Below are positions 1 through 9,408 of a stretch of 64,000 nt of DNA, piece after piece. The notes under the pieces were generated by a model. The model saw nothing but the letters and a program-made list of their open reading frames with translations. It had not been told where the DNA came from and did not search any database. The DNA lies in NCBI GenBank assembly GCA_034003745.1, contig JAVEYA010000003.1, forward strand, positions 1 through 64,000, written 5' to 3'. How positions within the stretch are numbered: the stretch's first letter is position 1; every line of letters starts with the position of its first letter. Made by a program: the position numbers and the translations under genes. The stretch is from JAVEYA01 sp034003745 (lineage in GTDB: Bacteria > Bacillota > Peptococcia > DRI-13 > PHAD01).

Positions 1-2
1 TG

Positions 3-224
3 GCGCGGGATCAGGTTAAAGTCGGCGTGCTCTATGCAGTGCGTCTTGCGGCAGTGTCCGTCAATCCTTATTATCCGCTCTATGATATTCGTTCAGCCTT
101 TTATGCCGAAGCTTATGTGGATAAGGATGAATTGCTGGATAAAATGAAAAGGGCGCTTACCGTACCGGTTTATGATATCTTGCAGGACGGAGCGTCTCAG
201 CTTTTCCGCAATATTATGGCGTAG
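3..224 (+). CDS. C-terminal part of an unidentified protein (runs in from the left edge)
   Basis: The reading frame is open from the first bases of the window and stops at 222-224, so only the last 73 codons or so are visible. A GTG lies at 27, but the frame continues upstream of it without a stop, so this is the tail of a longer gene and not a small gene. The segment is mixed in character, with a tyrosine-rich stretch (PYYPLYDIR) followed by an acidic and basic helical part. I do not recognise the family. It lies 18 bases before a permease gene on the same strand and is probably co-transcribed with it. Confidence 0.6.
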   Translation, partial: ARDQVKVGVLYAVRLAAVSVNPYYPLYDIRSAFYAEAYVDKDELLDKMKRALTVPVYDILQDGASQLFRNIMA

Positions 225-242
225 TGGGACGGAAGTGATCAG

Positions 243-1595
243 GTGCCTTTTTATCATATTCGACGGCTGTTGATAATTTTATTTATTCTTACCTATCTTC
301 TCAGTTATTTCACAGCCATACCGGCGCTGGCCGTACTAAACGGATTTATCCTTGCCTTTGTACTTCTGCAAGGTTTTCTGGGGATGCCCAAAGTCACGAA
401 AACCGTTTCTCTCGGACTTTTAGTCATTGGGGCAATGATTCTGTTTGCTATAAAAGCGTCCTGGTTGGATTGGCTGGCTGCCATAGCCAACAATGCCGGT
501 CTGGTGACGCTGTTTTTGGTTGTGCCTATTTTAGGCATGCCCTTTTTCTATAACGACTATGAACAAGAACTGAAGAACGTGGCCCGGCAGAATATTGGCA
601 ATATCCTCACTTTTTCCCTGCTGATTTTTCTGGTGGCGCATCTGTTGGGGGGCATTATCAGCGTGGGCGCGGTGGCCCTGGTCTATGAAATTTTTATCGG
701 CAGCGCCCGGGAAATCAAGGCAGAGAAATTGATGCGCATCGCTATGATTCACGGTTATGTCACCACCGGCTTCTGGTCGCCCACCTGGGCTTCCATGGCG
801 GCTGTAGTAAGCACCCAGGGCGTTTCCTGGTTTACCATTATTCCTTATGGCTTCGGCCTTGTGCTGGCCTGCTTGCTTTTGTCCTTTGTGTATCAGAGAA
901 TTAAGCTGGCCCGGCATCCTGAATGGGTTTTCAAACCCTCCCGCCAAGAGGAAATCCACATCAACTGGTCGCATATTCTTTCCCTGGTGCTGTTAATTGT
1001 GAGTCTGCTTTTAGCTATCCTGCTCTTCGACCTTTTCACAAACTGGCAGTTATTGATTATCGTTTCCATCGTGGCGCTGCTGTTTCCCGTCGGCTGCGCC
1101 TTGGTGATGAACAAGGGCCCTGAACTTAAGAGCGGCTTGGCGCATTACTACCGGCAAAATATCCTGAAATCCAAAAATGAAGTTGTCTTATTTACGGTGG
1201 CGGGTTTTCTGGGTAAGGCTTTGGAGCTGTCGGGGGCCGGGGAATATATCGTCCGGTTTATTCCGGAAAGTTTGAGCCGGCATCCGTTCTTACTGATTGT
1301 CTTTATTTGCATCTTAATGGTCTTGTTCTCCCTTGGAGGGATTCATCCGGTTGTTACCGGTTCGGCGCTGCTGGGGGCGCTGCAGCCGGCCCTCTTAAAT
1401 CTTTCTACGCTGGAGTTCAGCCTGGCTATACTCCTGGGCTGGACCGCGGCTATCCTGCTGTCGCCTTTTTCAGCCATGAATTTAATTCTGTCGGGCCTGA
1501 CGGGAGAAGCCTCCTGGAACATCAGCAAAAAGAACGCCTTATACGGCATCGTTATGATTGTCATGGTAGCGGCGCTGATTACACTGTTTATATGA
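243..1595 (+). CDS. Polytopic membrane transporter, ion-transporter-superfamily-like
   Basis: The 450-residue product is almost entirely hydrophobic, with about 11-12 predicted membrane segments. Its two halves are separated by a polar cytoplasmic stretch near residues 215-240. The arrangement, including a conserved-looking HGYVTTGFWSPTWAS segment near residue 170, resembles permeases of the ArsB/NhaD/DctM ion-transporter superfamily, but I cannot name the substrate. The start is a GTG at 243 with a modest GGAAG-type binding site. It follows the partial gene closely and is followed by a strong bidirectional terminator. The family assignment rests on general topology only, so function stays open. 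Confidence 0.6.
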   Translation: MPFYHIRRLLIILFILTYLLSYFTAIPALAVLNGFILAFVLLQGFLGMPKVTKTVSLGLLVIGAMILFAIKASWLDWLAAIANNAGLVTLFLVVPILGMPFFYNDYEQELKNVARQNIGNILTFSLLIFLVAHLLGGIISVGAVALVYEIFIGSAREIKAEKLMRIAMIHGYVTTGFWSPTWASMAAVVSTQGVSWFTIIPYGFGLVLACLLLSFVYQRIKLARHPEWVFKPSRQEEIHINWSHILSLVLLIVSLLLAILLFDLFTNWQLLIIVSIVALLFPVGCALVMNKGPELKSGLAHYYRQNILKSKNEVVLFTVAGFLGKALELSGAGEYIVRFIPESLSRHPFLLIVFICILMVLFSLGGIHPVVTGSALLGALQPALLNLSTLEFSLAILLGWTAAILLSPFSAMNLILSGLTGEASWNISKKNALYGIVMIVMVAALITLFI

Positions 1596-1607
1596 AAAGC
1601 AGTATAA

Positions 1608-1660
1608 AATAAAAACAGGCTGTGAGCATGTGTGAAGTGCACAGCCTGTTTGCTTTCTAT
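1608..1660. terminator. Bidirectional intrinsic terminator
   Basis: Arms at 1613-1624 and 1640-1651 (AAACAGGCTGTG and its complement) pair perfectly over 12 bp around a 15-nt loop. A pyrimidine-rich tail follows on the plus strand and a longer T-rich tail on the minus strand. It sits between the convergent permease gene and the Rrf2 regulator and can serve both. Confidence 0.85.
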
Positions 1661-1664
1661 ACGA

Positions 1665-2102
1665 TCAATAAGTGGCGGATTGTTTACGGCTCAGAAGTTC
1701 ATTTCTTAGATCCTGCAGGGTTAAGGAATCCAGCGCTTCTTCGATGACGTTTCGAACCTTTTCCCAGACAATCCGGGAGACGCATTGGCCAAAAAGAGAA
1801 CACTCGGCGGGGTTTTCCCTTTTGACGCAGTCCACCGGGCTGACCGGGCCTTCCAGGGCGTTGATGACTTCGCTGACTTTAATTTCCGCCGGCTCGCGAG
1901 CAATGATATAGCCGCCCTGGGCGCCGCGCAGGCTTTTGACCAGCCCGCGTTTAATCAAGAGCCGCATCAGCTGTTCCAGATAAGCTTCCGAGATTTCCTG
2001 CTGCTCGGCGATGTTCTTAACGGAAATCGGCCCCTGGTTATGGTGCAGAGCCAATTCTATCATGGCGCGCAGACCATATTGGGCTTTGGTTGAAAATTTC
2101 AC
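1665..2102 (-). CDS. Rrf2-family transcriptional regulator (IscR/CymR type)
   Basis: The protein is 145 residues from a GTG at 2102, chosen because AAGGAAGGGAG lies at the right distance upstream and homologues begin with (M)KFSTKAQYGLRA. The N-terminal winged helix is typical of Rrf2 proteins. Three cysteines follow in the pattern C-x8-C-x5-C near residues 89-104, comparable to the Fe-S ligands of IscR but with wider spacing. Rrf2 proteins sense Fe-S cluster or cysteine status and control sulfur or cluster genes. The neighbours (metA, mnmA, metY, iscS, iscU) and an IscR-like palindrome before iscS fit that role. Whether it binds a cluster (IscR) or cysteine synthase (CymR) cannot be settled here. 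The three cysteines favour the former. Confidence 0.88.
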   Translation of the reverse strand: MKFSTKAQYGLRAMIELALHHNQGPISVKNIAEQQEISEAYLEQLMRLLIKRGLVKSLRGAQGGYIIAREPAEIKVSEVINALEGPVSPVDCVKRENPAECSLFGQCVSRIVWEKVRNVIEEALDSLTLQDLRNELLSRKQSATY

Positions 2103-2128
2103 GGCAACGGCTCCCTTCCTTATGCCCA

Positions 2129-2157
2129 TTTTAACCCTAGTCTTCAAAATATGTCAA
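2129..2157 (-). promoter_or_regulatory. Promoter of the Rrf2 regulator
   Basis: Reading the minus strand, TTGACA (2157-2152), a 17-nt spacer and TTAAAA (2134-2129) precede the gene. The spacer contains GACTAGGGTT, which resembles one half of the palindrome before iscS. Confidence 0.6.
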
Positions 2158-2182
2158 ACCGATTCGTGTTAAAGGGTATTAC

Positions 2183-2211
2183 TTGCTGATTTATGAGAAT
2201 GGCGTTAGAAT
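2183..2211 (+). promoter_or_regulatory. Likely metA promoter
   Basis: TTGCTG (2183-2188), a 17-nt spacer and TAGAAT (2206-2211) lie about 60 nt upstream of metA, divergent from the Rrf2 promoter. I see no SAM riboswitch or T-box in the short leader. Confidence 0.5.
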
Positions 2212-2272
2212 ATAGGGATAACAGTTAATCATAAAAACTTATGACATAAAAGCGTTTTTAGGAGGAATGAAC

Positions 2273-3190
2273 ATGCCGATCAAAATACCCGATAATCTGC
2301 CAACCATGAAAACATTAACTGACGAGAATATTTTCGTCATGGGCGAAGACCGGGCTGCGCACCAGGACATCCGCCCATTGGAAATAGTAATTTTAAATCT
2401 GATGCCCACCAAGCTGGTGACCGAAACGCAGATTTTACGCCTGTTAGGAAACTCACCCCTGCAAGTGAATATTACTTTGCTGCATCCGAAAACCCATGTT
2501 TCCAAGAATACGCCGCAGGAGCATTTAATTAAGTTTTATAAGACTTTTGACTGCATCAAACACCAGCGCTTTGACGGGCTTATTATCACCGGCGCGCCGG
2601 TGGAGCAGATGCCGTATAAGGAAGTGGACTTCTGGCACGAGCTGACGGATATTCTGGACTGGGCCGACCGTCAGGTTTTTTCTTCCCTGTTCGTCTGCTG
2701 GGGAGCGCAGGCCGCGCTGTATTATTATTACGGCGTGCCCAAATATCAGCTGGATACCAAAATGTTCGGCGTCTTCACGCATTATGTCAATAAGAAGCAC
2801 GTTAAGCTCCTGCGGGGCTTTGACGATGAGTTTTACGTTCCTCATTCCCGGCATACCGAAGTACGGCGGAAGGATATTGAGAAAGTGAAAGAGGTAGAAA
2901 TCCTTTCGGAATCTCCGGGGGCAGGTGTATATATTGCAGCTTCCAAGGACAACAAACGGATTTTCGTGACCGGTCATTCCGAATACGACCCGCTAACGCT
3001 GCACGGCGAATACGAACGCGACGTGAATAAAGGCTTACCTATTGCCGTACCTCAAAATTACTATCCGGATAATGATCCGACCCGGGAACCGCTGGTCAAA
3101 TGGCGCAGCCATGCCAATCTTCTTTTTTCCAACTGGCTGAACTATTATGTCTATCAGGAAACGCCCTTTGACTTAAAGGAGATAAGATAA
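2273..3190 (+). CDS. metA: Homoserine O-acyltransferase (MetA), predicted acetyl-CoA specific
   Basis: The protein is 305 residues. The second ATG (2273) is preferred because GGAGG lies 7 nt before it but only 1 nt before the ATG at 2267, and family members begin MPI(K/R)xPD. It acylates the hydroxyl of L-homoserine in the first committed step of methionine synthesis. The catalytic cysteine is Cys142 (FVCWGAQ), and His235 and Glu237 are in the GHSEYD motif. Residue 111 is Glu (GAPVEQMP). In characterised MetA proteins Glu at this position goes with acetyl-CoA and Gly with succinyl-CoA, so homoserine O-acetyltransferase is predicted despite the MetA fold. The O-acetylhomoserine sulfhydrylase gene at 5418 supports this. 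Confidence 0.95.
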   Translation: MPIKIPDNLPTMKTLTDENIFVMGEDRAAHQDIRPLEIVILNLMPTKLVTETQILRLLGNSPLQVNITLLHPKTHVSKNTPQEHLIKFYKTFDCIKHQRFDGLIITGAPVEQMPYKEVDFWHELTDILDWADRQVFSSLFVCWGAQAALYYYYGVPKYQLDTKMFGVFTHYVNKKHVKLLRGFDDEFYVPHSRHTEVRRKDIEKVKEVEILSESPGAGVYIAASKDNKRIFVTGHSEYDPLTLHGEYERDVNKGLPIAVPQNYYPDNDPTREPLVKWRSHANLLFSNWLNYYVYQETPFDLKEIR

Positions 3191-4234
3191 ATGAACATTT
3201 TTGCTTCCTTGCTGCAGGAATTGACTGCGGGGAAAAAAGCGGCGCTGGTCACCGCCATCGATAAAAACAGCGCCGGCGGCGTTCTGCCCGAAAAACACCT
3301 CTTTGCCGGAGAGGACCTGACTCCGGCTGTCGGCGCGCCGGCAACCGATGAAGTTTTGGCGGCGCAGCTTCAAAAGGCGCTCAATTCCGCCCGTGTCCGG
3401 TTCTTTCAGGACACAGCCGGCGTGACACGGATTATTGAGCCGTTTTTTCCAGAACCCCGCTTGATTATTCTGGGTGGCGGCCATATTGCCGTGCCTTTAG
3501 CCGAATTTGGCGCCAAGGTCGGCTTCAAGATCACGGTTGTGGACGACAGGCTTTCCTTTGCCAATGAGAGACGTTTTCCCTGGGCCGACCAGGTTCTTTG
3601 CACCAGCTTCCAGGATTGTTTCAGGCAAATCGAACTGAACCAAGGCTCTTACCTGGTGATCGTCACCCGGGGACACCGCCATGACCAGTCTTCTTTAAGA
3701 CAGGCCCTGCAGTATGATCCGGCCTATATTGGCATGATCGGCTCCCGACGCAGGGTGCATATCGTCAAATCCGAACTGCTGAAAGAGGGCGTTTCCCAGG
3801 AGAAACTCGATACTGTACAGGCCCCGATCGGGCTGCCTATCGGCGCGGTGACGCCGGAGGAAATCGCAGTTTCCATCATTGCCCAGGTGATTGCCTGCCG
3901 CAGAAAAGCCAATTGGCCGGACCCGGAGCGGGATATTCTGGAGCAATTAAGCAGAGAACAGGAAGCTGTGGCTATCGTTACGGTCATTGGTTCCCAAGGC
4001 TCCGTACCCCGGGAAGCCGGCGCCAAAATGATTGTCTGGCCGGATGGACAGACTATAGGGAGTATTGGCGGCGGCTGCGCGGAAAGCGATATCACCCTGA
4101 TTGGCCGTGACGTCATCCGAAATAAAAAGTCTCAGTTCAAGGAGATAGACCTGACCGGCTCCGCCGCCGAAGAGGAAGGCATGGTCTGCGGCGGGACGAT
4201 GCAGGTGCTGATTGAATACTATGAAGGAAAATAA
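3191..4234 (+). CDS. XdhC/CoxI-family molybdenum hydroxylase maturation protein
   Basis: The 347-residue protein starts with ATG directly after the metA stop codon. A Rossmann-like domain (LIILGGGHIAVPLAEF near residue 90, MIGSRR near 190) is followed by the XdhC/CoxI segment near residues 265-300 (GSVPREAGAKM, GSIGGGCAE) and a conserved Cys near the C-terminus (EEGMVCGG). Family members bind molybdenum cofactor, assist its sulfuration and deliver it to xanthine dehydrogenase-type enzymes. The domain order here, with the nucleotide-binding part before the XdhC part, is the reverse of the order usual in stand-alone XdhC. It is separated by about 5 kb from the hydroxylase subunits at 9409-13081, which are its probable clients (inference). 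Confidence 0.85.
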   Translation: MNIFASLLQELTAGKKAALVTAIDKNSAGGVLPEKHLFAGEDLTPAVGAPATDEVLAAQLQKALNSARVRFFQDTAGVTRIIEPFFPEPRLIILGGGHIAVPLAEFGAKVGFKITVVDDRLSFANERRFPWADQVLCTSFQDCFRQIELNQGSYLVIVTRGHRHDQSSLRQALQYDPAYIGMIGSRRRVHIVKSELLKEGVSQEKLDTVQAPIGLPIGAVTPEEIAVSIIAQVIACRRKANWPDPERDILEQLSREQEAVAIVTVIGSQGSVPREAGAKMIVWPDGQTIGSIGGGCAESDITLIGRDVIRNKKSQFKEIDLTGSAAEEEGMVCGGTMQVLIEYYEGK

Positions 4235-5315
4235 AGCCCGTGTGCTCGTGGGCATGAGCGGCGGCGTGGACAGCTCGGTTGCCGCCGGCCTGCTTTTGGA
4301 GCAGGGCTATGAGGTCATCGGCGTAACCATGCGTATCTGGCAATGCGAAGAGGAGGATGCACGGGTCAAAAGCTGCTGCTCCCTTGCCGCGGTTGACGAT
4401 GCGCGCAAAGTGGCCGAAACTTTAAATATACCTTTTTATGTCATGGATTTTCGCGATGTTTTCCAGGATAAGGTTATCGCTGATTTTGTGGGCGAATATC
4501 TGCGGGGCCGGACGCCCAACCCCTGTATCGCCTGCAACCGCCATCTGAAATTCGGGCTTTTTTATGAAAAGGCCAAAAGTTTAGGTGCGGAATATATTGC
4601 GACCGGTCACTACGCCAGGACAGGCTATGATGAAAAAAGCGGCCGCCGGCTGCTTCTGAGGGCCGCAGATAAGAAAAAAGACCAGAGTTACGTGCTGTAT
4701 AATCTGACCCAGGATCAACTGGCCCATACCGTATTCCCACTGGGCGGCTACACCAAACCGCTGGTCCGGCAAAAAGCCAAAGAATTGGCTTTGCCGGTTT
4801 CCGATAAGGCGGAAAGCCAGGAAATTTGTTTTATTACCGACGATGATTATAAGCGGTTTATCACCGAGCGGACCCCGGCGGGAAAGATTAAACCGGGCAA
4901 TTTTGTCAACAGCGCAGGCGTTGTAATCGGACGGCATGAGGGACTGCCCTATTATACTGTTGGTCAAAGAAAGGGTTTGGGGCTTGCGCTGGGTTATCCG
5001 GCCTATGTGCTCTCTTTGAATCCGGCGGCCAATACCGTAACTGTTGGCCGGGCCGAGGAGAATTACAGCAGCGCTCTCTTGGCTGCAGACAATAATTTCA
5101 TTGCTCTGGAGCAAGTGACCGAACCTATCGAAGTCCAGGCAAAAATCAGGTATGGGGCGGCGCCGGCCCTTGCGGTAATAGCTCCTATCCCGGACGGGCG
5201 GATCGAGGTGCGCTTCGCTCAGCCTCAGCGGGCGGTGACGCCGGGTCAGGCTGTGGTCTATTATCAGGGTGAGAGCGTCATAGGAGGCGGCATTATTGAT
5301 GAAGTCTTAATTTAA
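4221..5315 (+). CDS. mnmA: tRNA-specific 2-thiouridylase MnmA
   Basis: The protein is 364 residues from ATG 4221, overlapping the previous gene by 14 nt; a TTG at 4212 is in frame but less likely. MnmA adenylates U34 of tRNAs for Lys, Glu and Gln and inserts sulfur received as a persulfide. The PP-loop motif GMSGGVDSSVAA is at the N-terminus. The first catalytic Cys lies in the NPCIACN segment and the second in the ESQEICF motif. The downstream iscS is the obvious sulfur donor. Length and motifs match the family. Confidence 0.97.
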   Translation: MKENKARVLVGMSGGVDSSVAAGLLLEQGYEVIGVTMRIWQCEEEDARVKSCCSLAAVDDARKVAETLNIPFYVMDFRDVFQDKVIADFVGEYLRGRTPNPCIACNRHLKFGLFYEKAKSLGAEYIATGHYARTGYDEKSGRRLLLRAADKKKDQSYVLYNLTQDQLAHTVFPLGGYTKPLVRQKAKELALPVSDKAESQEICFITDDDYKRFITERTPAGKIKPGNFVNSAGVVIGRHEGLPYYTVGQRKGLGLALGYPAYVLSLNPAANTVTVGRAEENYSSALLAADNNFIALEQVTEPIEVQAKIRYGAAPALAVIAPIPDGRIEVRFAQPQRAVTPGQAVVYYQGESVIGGGIIDEVLI

Positions 5316-5328
5316 TTTGAGCAGGGTA

Positions 5329-5357
5329 TTGACAGACATCAGGAAAGGGAGTATTAT
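5329..5357 (+). promoter_or_regulatory. metY promoter with overlapping inverted repeat
   Basis: TTGACA (5329-5334), a 17-nt spacer and TATTAT (5352-5357) form a near-consensus promoter. ATTATTCA (5353-5360) overlaps the -10 and is repeated inverted as TGAATAAT at 5383-5390. This could be an operator for a sulfur regulator. Confidence 0.75.
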
Positions 5358-5393
5358 TCAATTAAAACATATTAAACATATATGAATAATTAA

Positions 5394-6707
<1,314 letters not shown>

Positions 6708-6717
6708 AGAGAAAAAC

Positions 6718-6800
6718 TGTCATTCTGAGATAGCGCAGCTATCGAAGAATCTTACAGCGAAAAAAGATCCTTTATTGTATTCAGAAAGACAAAACAGTCA
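6718..6800. repeat. Copy A of a dispersed palindromic repeat
   Basis: TGTCATTCTGAG (6718-6729) and GAAGAATCTT flank a centre that pairs with itself (GATAGC/GCTATC). It is the reverse complement of the 36-bp unit seen at 47508-47543. A degraded second half follows (GATCC at 6766, ending TTCAGAAAGACA). The arrangement matches the better preserved pair at 24390-24530. Confidence 0.75.
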
Positions 6801-6838
6801 AAGAAGATGGGACAGGAAACTGTACGCATCTTCTTTTT
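6801..6838 (+). terminator. metY terminator
   Basis: AAGAAGATG (6801-6809) pairs with CATCTTCTT (6827-6835), followed by a T run. Confidence 0.75.
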
Positions 6839-6889
6839 CATGACATCAAAATTATTTAACCAGATTAATTAATTTTTTGAGTGAAAGCA

Positions 6890-6918
6890 TTGACAAAAGG
6901 CTCGCCAGAAGGTACATT
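6890..6918 (+). promoter_or_regulatory. iscSU promoter
   Basis: TTGACA (6890-6895), a 17-nt spacer and TACATT (6913-6918) lie upstream of iscS. The start point would fall at the IscR-like palindrome that follows. Confidence 0.6.
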
Positions 6919-6923
6919 ATAAT

Positions 6924-6948
6924 AAATCCGACAAAATTACTAGGAATT
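6924..6948 (+). promoter_or_regulatory. Candidate IscR/Rrf2 operator before iscS
   Basis: A 25-bp imperfect palindrome runs from AAATCCGAC to ACTAGGAATT around an A/T core. Its size and half-site look (CCGAC/ACTAGG) resemble type 1 IscR boxes. It covers the expected transcription start. The Rrf2 regulator at 1665-2102 is the natural candidate to bind it. Confidence 0.5.
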
Positions 6949-6986
6949 GATTTTATCCTCAGCCTGGTGTAAAGGAGATATGGATT

Positions 6987-8162
6987 ATGAAAAGGATTTA
7001 TCTCGACCACAGCGCCACTACGCCGGTACGTTCGGAAGTCGCTGAAGTCATTTGTGAGCATCTGACCGAAAAATTCGGCAATCCTTCCAGTGTTCATTCT
7101 TTTGGCCGCGAAGCCAGGGAAAGCCTGGAGAAGGCCCGGGAACAGGTTGCCGCTATGATTAACGCCAAGCCTGAAGAAATTATTTTCACCAGCGGCGGTA
7201 CGGAAGCGGATAATATGGCTATCCTGGGTTCCACCGAAAAATATCTCGGCCAGGGGAAGCATATTATTACTTCAGCCATAGAGCACCATGCTGTCTTGCA
7301 CCCTTGCGAACATCTGCAGCAGAAAGGTTTTAAACTGACTATACTGCCGGTTGACGAGCATGGCATTGTCAACGTTGACGATTTAAAAAAGGCGCTTACC
7401 CCGGATACTGTTTTGATTTCCATTATGCATGCCAATAATGAAGTGGGCAGTATCCAGCCGATTGAAGAAATCGGCGCTATCGCCAGGGAAAAGGGTATCC
7501 TTTTCCATACGGACGCAGTTCAATCCTTAGGGAAGATCCCGGTTGACGTACAGAAGTTGCCGGTGGACCTCCTGGCCGGTTCAGCCCATAAGCTATACGG
7601 ACCCAAAGGCGTAGGTTTTCTGTATGTCAGAAAAGGCGCCAAGCTCTCCCCGCGCATATTCGGCGGCGGACAGGAGAAGAAGCGCCGCTCCGGCACCGAA
7701 AATATTGCCGGCATCGTGGGCTTAGGGAAAGCTATGGAACTGGCCGCTCAGGAACTAAGTACGGAAATGCCGAGACTGGCTGAACTCAGAGACCGTCTGT
7801 TGACGGGTCTGATGGACAAAATACCCCACGTTAAGTTAAATGGACACCCTACCCTGCGGTTGCCTAATAACGTCAATCTGAGTTTTCAATTCGTCGAAGG
7901 CGAATCATTGCTGTTATCCTTGGATATGAAAGGTATTGCGGCTTCCAGCGGCTCCGCATGTACCTCCGGCAGTCTGGACCCGTCGCATGTCCTCTTGGCC
8001 ATGGGCATGGCGCACGAAGTCGCCCATGGTTCGGTTCGCATGACGCTGGGTTCCGTCAATACCGCAGAAGATATTGAATACGTGCTGGAGGTCTTTCCTC
8101 CCATCGTGGAACGCCTGCGCAGCATGTCCCCGTTATACAACCGCGAAGGGAAGGCGATGTAA
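6987..8162 (+). CDS. iscS: Cysteine desulfurase IscS/NifS
   Basis: The protein is 391 residues, preceded by AAAGGAG. This PLP enzyme takes sulfur from cysteine as an enzyme-bound persulfide. The N-terminus (IYLDHSATTPV), the PLP lysine in GSAHKLYGPKG, and the active-site cysteine in SSGSACTSGSLDPSHVL are all present. The long loop after the cysteine places it in class I (IscS/NifS). It is followed after 1 nt by iscU, and MnmA is encoded upstream, so it probably supplies both Fe-S assembly and tRNA thiolation. Confidence 0.97.
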   Translation: MKRIYLDHSATTPVRSEVAEVICEHLTEKFGNPSSVHSFGREARESLEKAREQVAAMINAKPEEIIFTSGGTEADNMAILGSTEKYLGQGKHIITSAIEHHAVLHPCEHLQQKGFKLTILPVDEHGIVNVDDLKKALTPDTVLISIMHANNEVGSIQPIEEIGAIAREKGILFHTDAVQSLGKIPVDVQKLPVDLLAGSAHKLYGPKGVGFLYVRKGAKLSPRIFGGGQEKKRRSGTENIAGIVGLGKAMELAAQELSTEMPRLAELRDRLLTGLMDKIPHVKLNGHPTLRLPNNVNLSFQFVEGESLLLSLDMKGIAASSGSACTSGSLDPSHVLLAMGMAHEVAHGSVRMTLGSVNTAEDIEYVLEVFPPIVERLRSMSPLYNREGKAM

Positions 8163-8163
8163 G

Positions 8164-8541
8164 ATGTACTCAGCCAAGGTAATGGACCATTTCACCAATC
8201 CCCGCAATGTGGGGGAAATCGAGAACCCCAGCGGCGTGGGGGAAGTAGGCAACGCCGCTTGCGGCGATATTATGAAGCTGACCCTGCAAATTGAAGACAA
8301 TGTCATCAAAGACGTTAAATTCAAAACGTTCGGCTGCGGGGCCGCCATCGCCACCAGCAGCATGGTCACGGAAATGGTCAAAGGCAAAACCATTAAGGAA
8401 GCTTTGGATATTACGAACAAAGCCGTGGCGGAAGCTTTGGACGGACTGCCGCCTATCAAAATGCACTGTTCCAATCTGGCCGCCAGTGCGTTGCATGCAG
8501 CCATTAAAGACTGGCAGGCCAAAAAGATTGCGGAAGCTTAA
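8164..8541 (+). CDS. iscU: Fe-S cluster scaffold IscU/NifU N-terminal type
   Basis: The protein is 125 residues from ATG 8164, one base after the iscS stop. A longer in-frame reading overlapping iscS is unlikely. It is the scaffold on which IscS-derived sulfur and iron are assembled. The three cluster-ligand cysteines are in AACGDIM, FGCGAAIA and KMHCSNLA, and an Asp follows the first as usual. It forms a two-gene operon with iscS. Confidence 0.96.
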   Translation: MYSAKVMDHFTNPRNVGEIENPSGVGEVGNAACGDIMKLTLQIEDNVIKDVKFKTFGCGAAIATSSMVTEMVKGKTIKEALDITNKAVAEALDGLPPIKMHCSNLAASALHAAIKDWQAKKIAEA

Positions 8542-8601
8542 AAGCAAGACCGGTTTGCTCGATACCCGGCGCCTGTTTCCGGATAAGTTTGTATGAAAAA
8601 C

Positions 8602-8652
8602 AAACGGTATGGCATGCTAATATTAGAGTAAGGCCATACCGGTTTATTTTTA
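8602..8652 (+). terminator. iscSU terminator
   Basis: GGTATGGC (8606-8613) pairs with GCCATACC (8633-8640), extended by AAAC/GTTT with one bulge, and is followed by a T-rich stretch. Confidence 0.6.
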
Positions 8653-8678
8653 TTAATTCATCGTAAAGAGGTGTCAAG

Positions 8679-9311
8679 ATGAAAAATAATTCCACAGTGT
8701 TGATAGTATTTCTGTTAGCGCTTCTTCTGTTGGCCCCGGGTTGTACGAATAATGCCGCGCCTCCCCAGGAGCCGCCGGTTACTTCAGGTACACCGGGGAC
8801 GATAGCGGACGTATTTCCCTTAACCCAGGGCAGTACATGGGAGTACCATGGGGTGGGCAATGAGTTTGCCGCCTTTAAGCAAGAAGTCGTCTTCGCCGAA
8901 GGCAAGAAGGGCCAAATCCGCAAAGATAACGGCGGGACGGTCAGCGCGGCCGTCTTCGAAATAAGCGATGACGCTGTCACCCGGGTCTTCTTCCAGGGAG
9001 AATCCTATGAAGACGAGAATTTCCTGGAGGAGGAATCCGCTGAGAAAGTTATTGTCATCAAAGCCCCGCTGGAGGCCGGGACCACCTGGGAAGAGCCCAA
9101 CGGAACGCGAAAAATCATCAGTGTTAACGAAACCGTTACTACACCCGCCGGGGAATTTAAGGATTGCCTCAAGATCGAAGTTGCCAATGGCAATTCCACG
9201 ATTTATGAATACTATAAGGCTGGGGTCGGCCTGATCATGAGCCAATTCTCTTCCAACGAGGCGCCCGATGAGAAGATAACCTCTTTACTCGAAAGCTACG
9301 ATATAAAATAA
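8679..9311 (+). CDS. Exported lipoprotein, function unknown
   Basis: The protein is 210 residues. A signal peptide ends in the lipobox LAPGC (Cys22 or nearby), so it should be lipid-anchored outside the membrane. The mature part begins with a Pro-rich linker, then an FPLTQGSTWEYHGVGNEF motif. That motif is typical of small Gram-positive surface lipoproteins with a beta-rich fold, where similar FPL.xGxxWxY starts are common. GAGGTG precedes the ATG. It stands alone after iscSU and ends in a strong terminator. I cannot assign a role. Confidence 0.8.
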   Translation: MKNNSTVLIVFLLALLLLAPGCTNNAAPPQEPPVTSGTPGTIADVFPLTQGSTWEYHGVGNEFAAFKQEVVFAEGKKGQIRKDNGGTVSAAVFEISDDAVTRVFFQGESYEDENFLEEESAEKVIVIKAPLEAGTTWEEPNGTRKIISVNETVTTPAGEFKDCLKIEVANGNSTIYEYYKAGVGLIMSQFSSNEAPDEKITSLLESYDIK

Positions 9312-9337
9312 TAATAAATTGTTTGATCGATCATAGA

Positions 9338-9387
9338 GGCTGCTGCAAAATGGCGGATGTGTCATTTTGCGGCAGCGTTTTTTATTT
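9338..9387. terminator. Strong hairpin terminator, related to the repeat at 24390
   Basis: GCTGC-T-GCAAAATG (from 9339) pairs with CATTTTGC-G-GCAGC (to about 9376), then T6. It lies between the convergent lipoprotein and hydroxylase genes. Its left arm and loop (GCAAAATGGCGGATGTGTCAT) closely match the reverse complement of 24489-24519, so it looks like a shortened member of the same element family. Confidence 0.85.
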
Positions 9388-9408
9388 GAATCCGCCGTCA
9401 GAATGAAA

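Noticed and set aside
2158..2272. SAM riboswitch before metA
   Set aside because: No kink-turn or paired elements of a SAM aptamer can be built in the 110-nt region.
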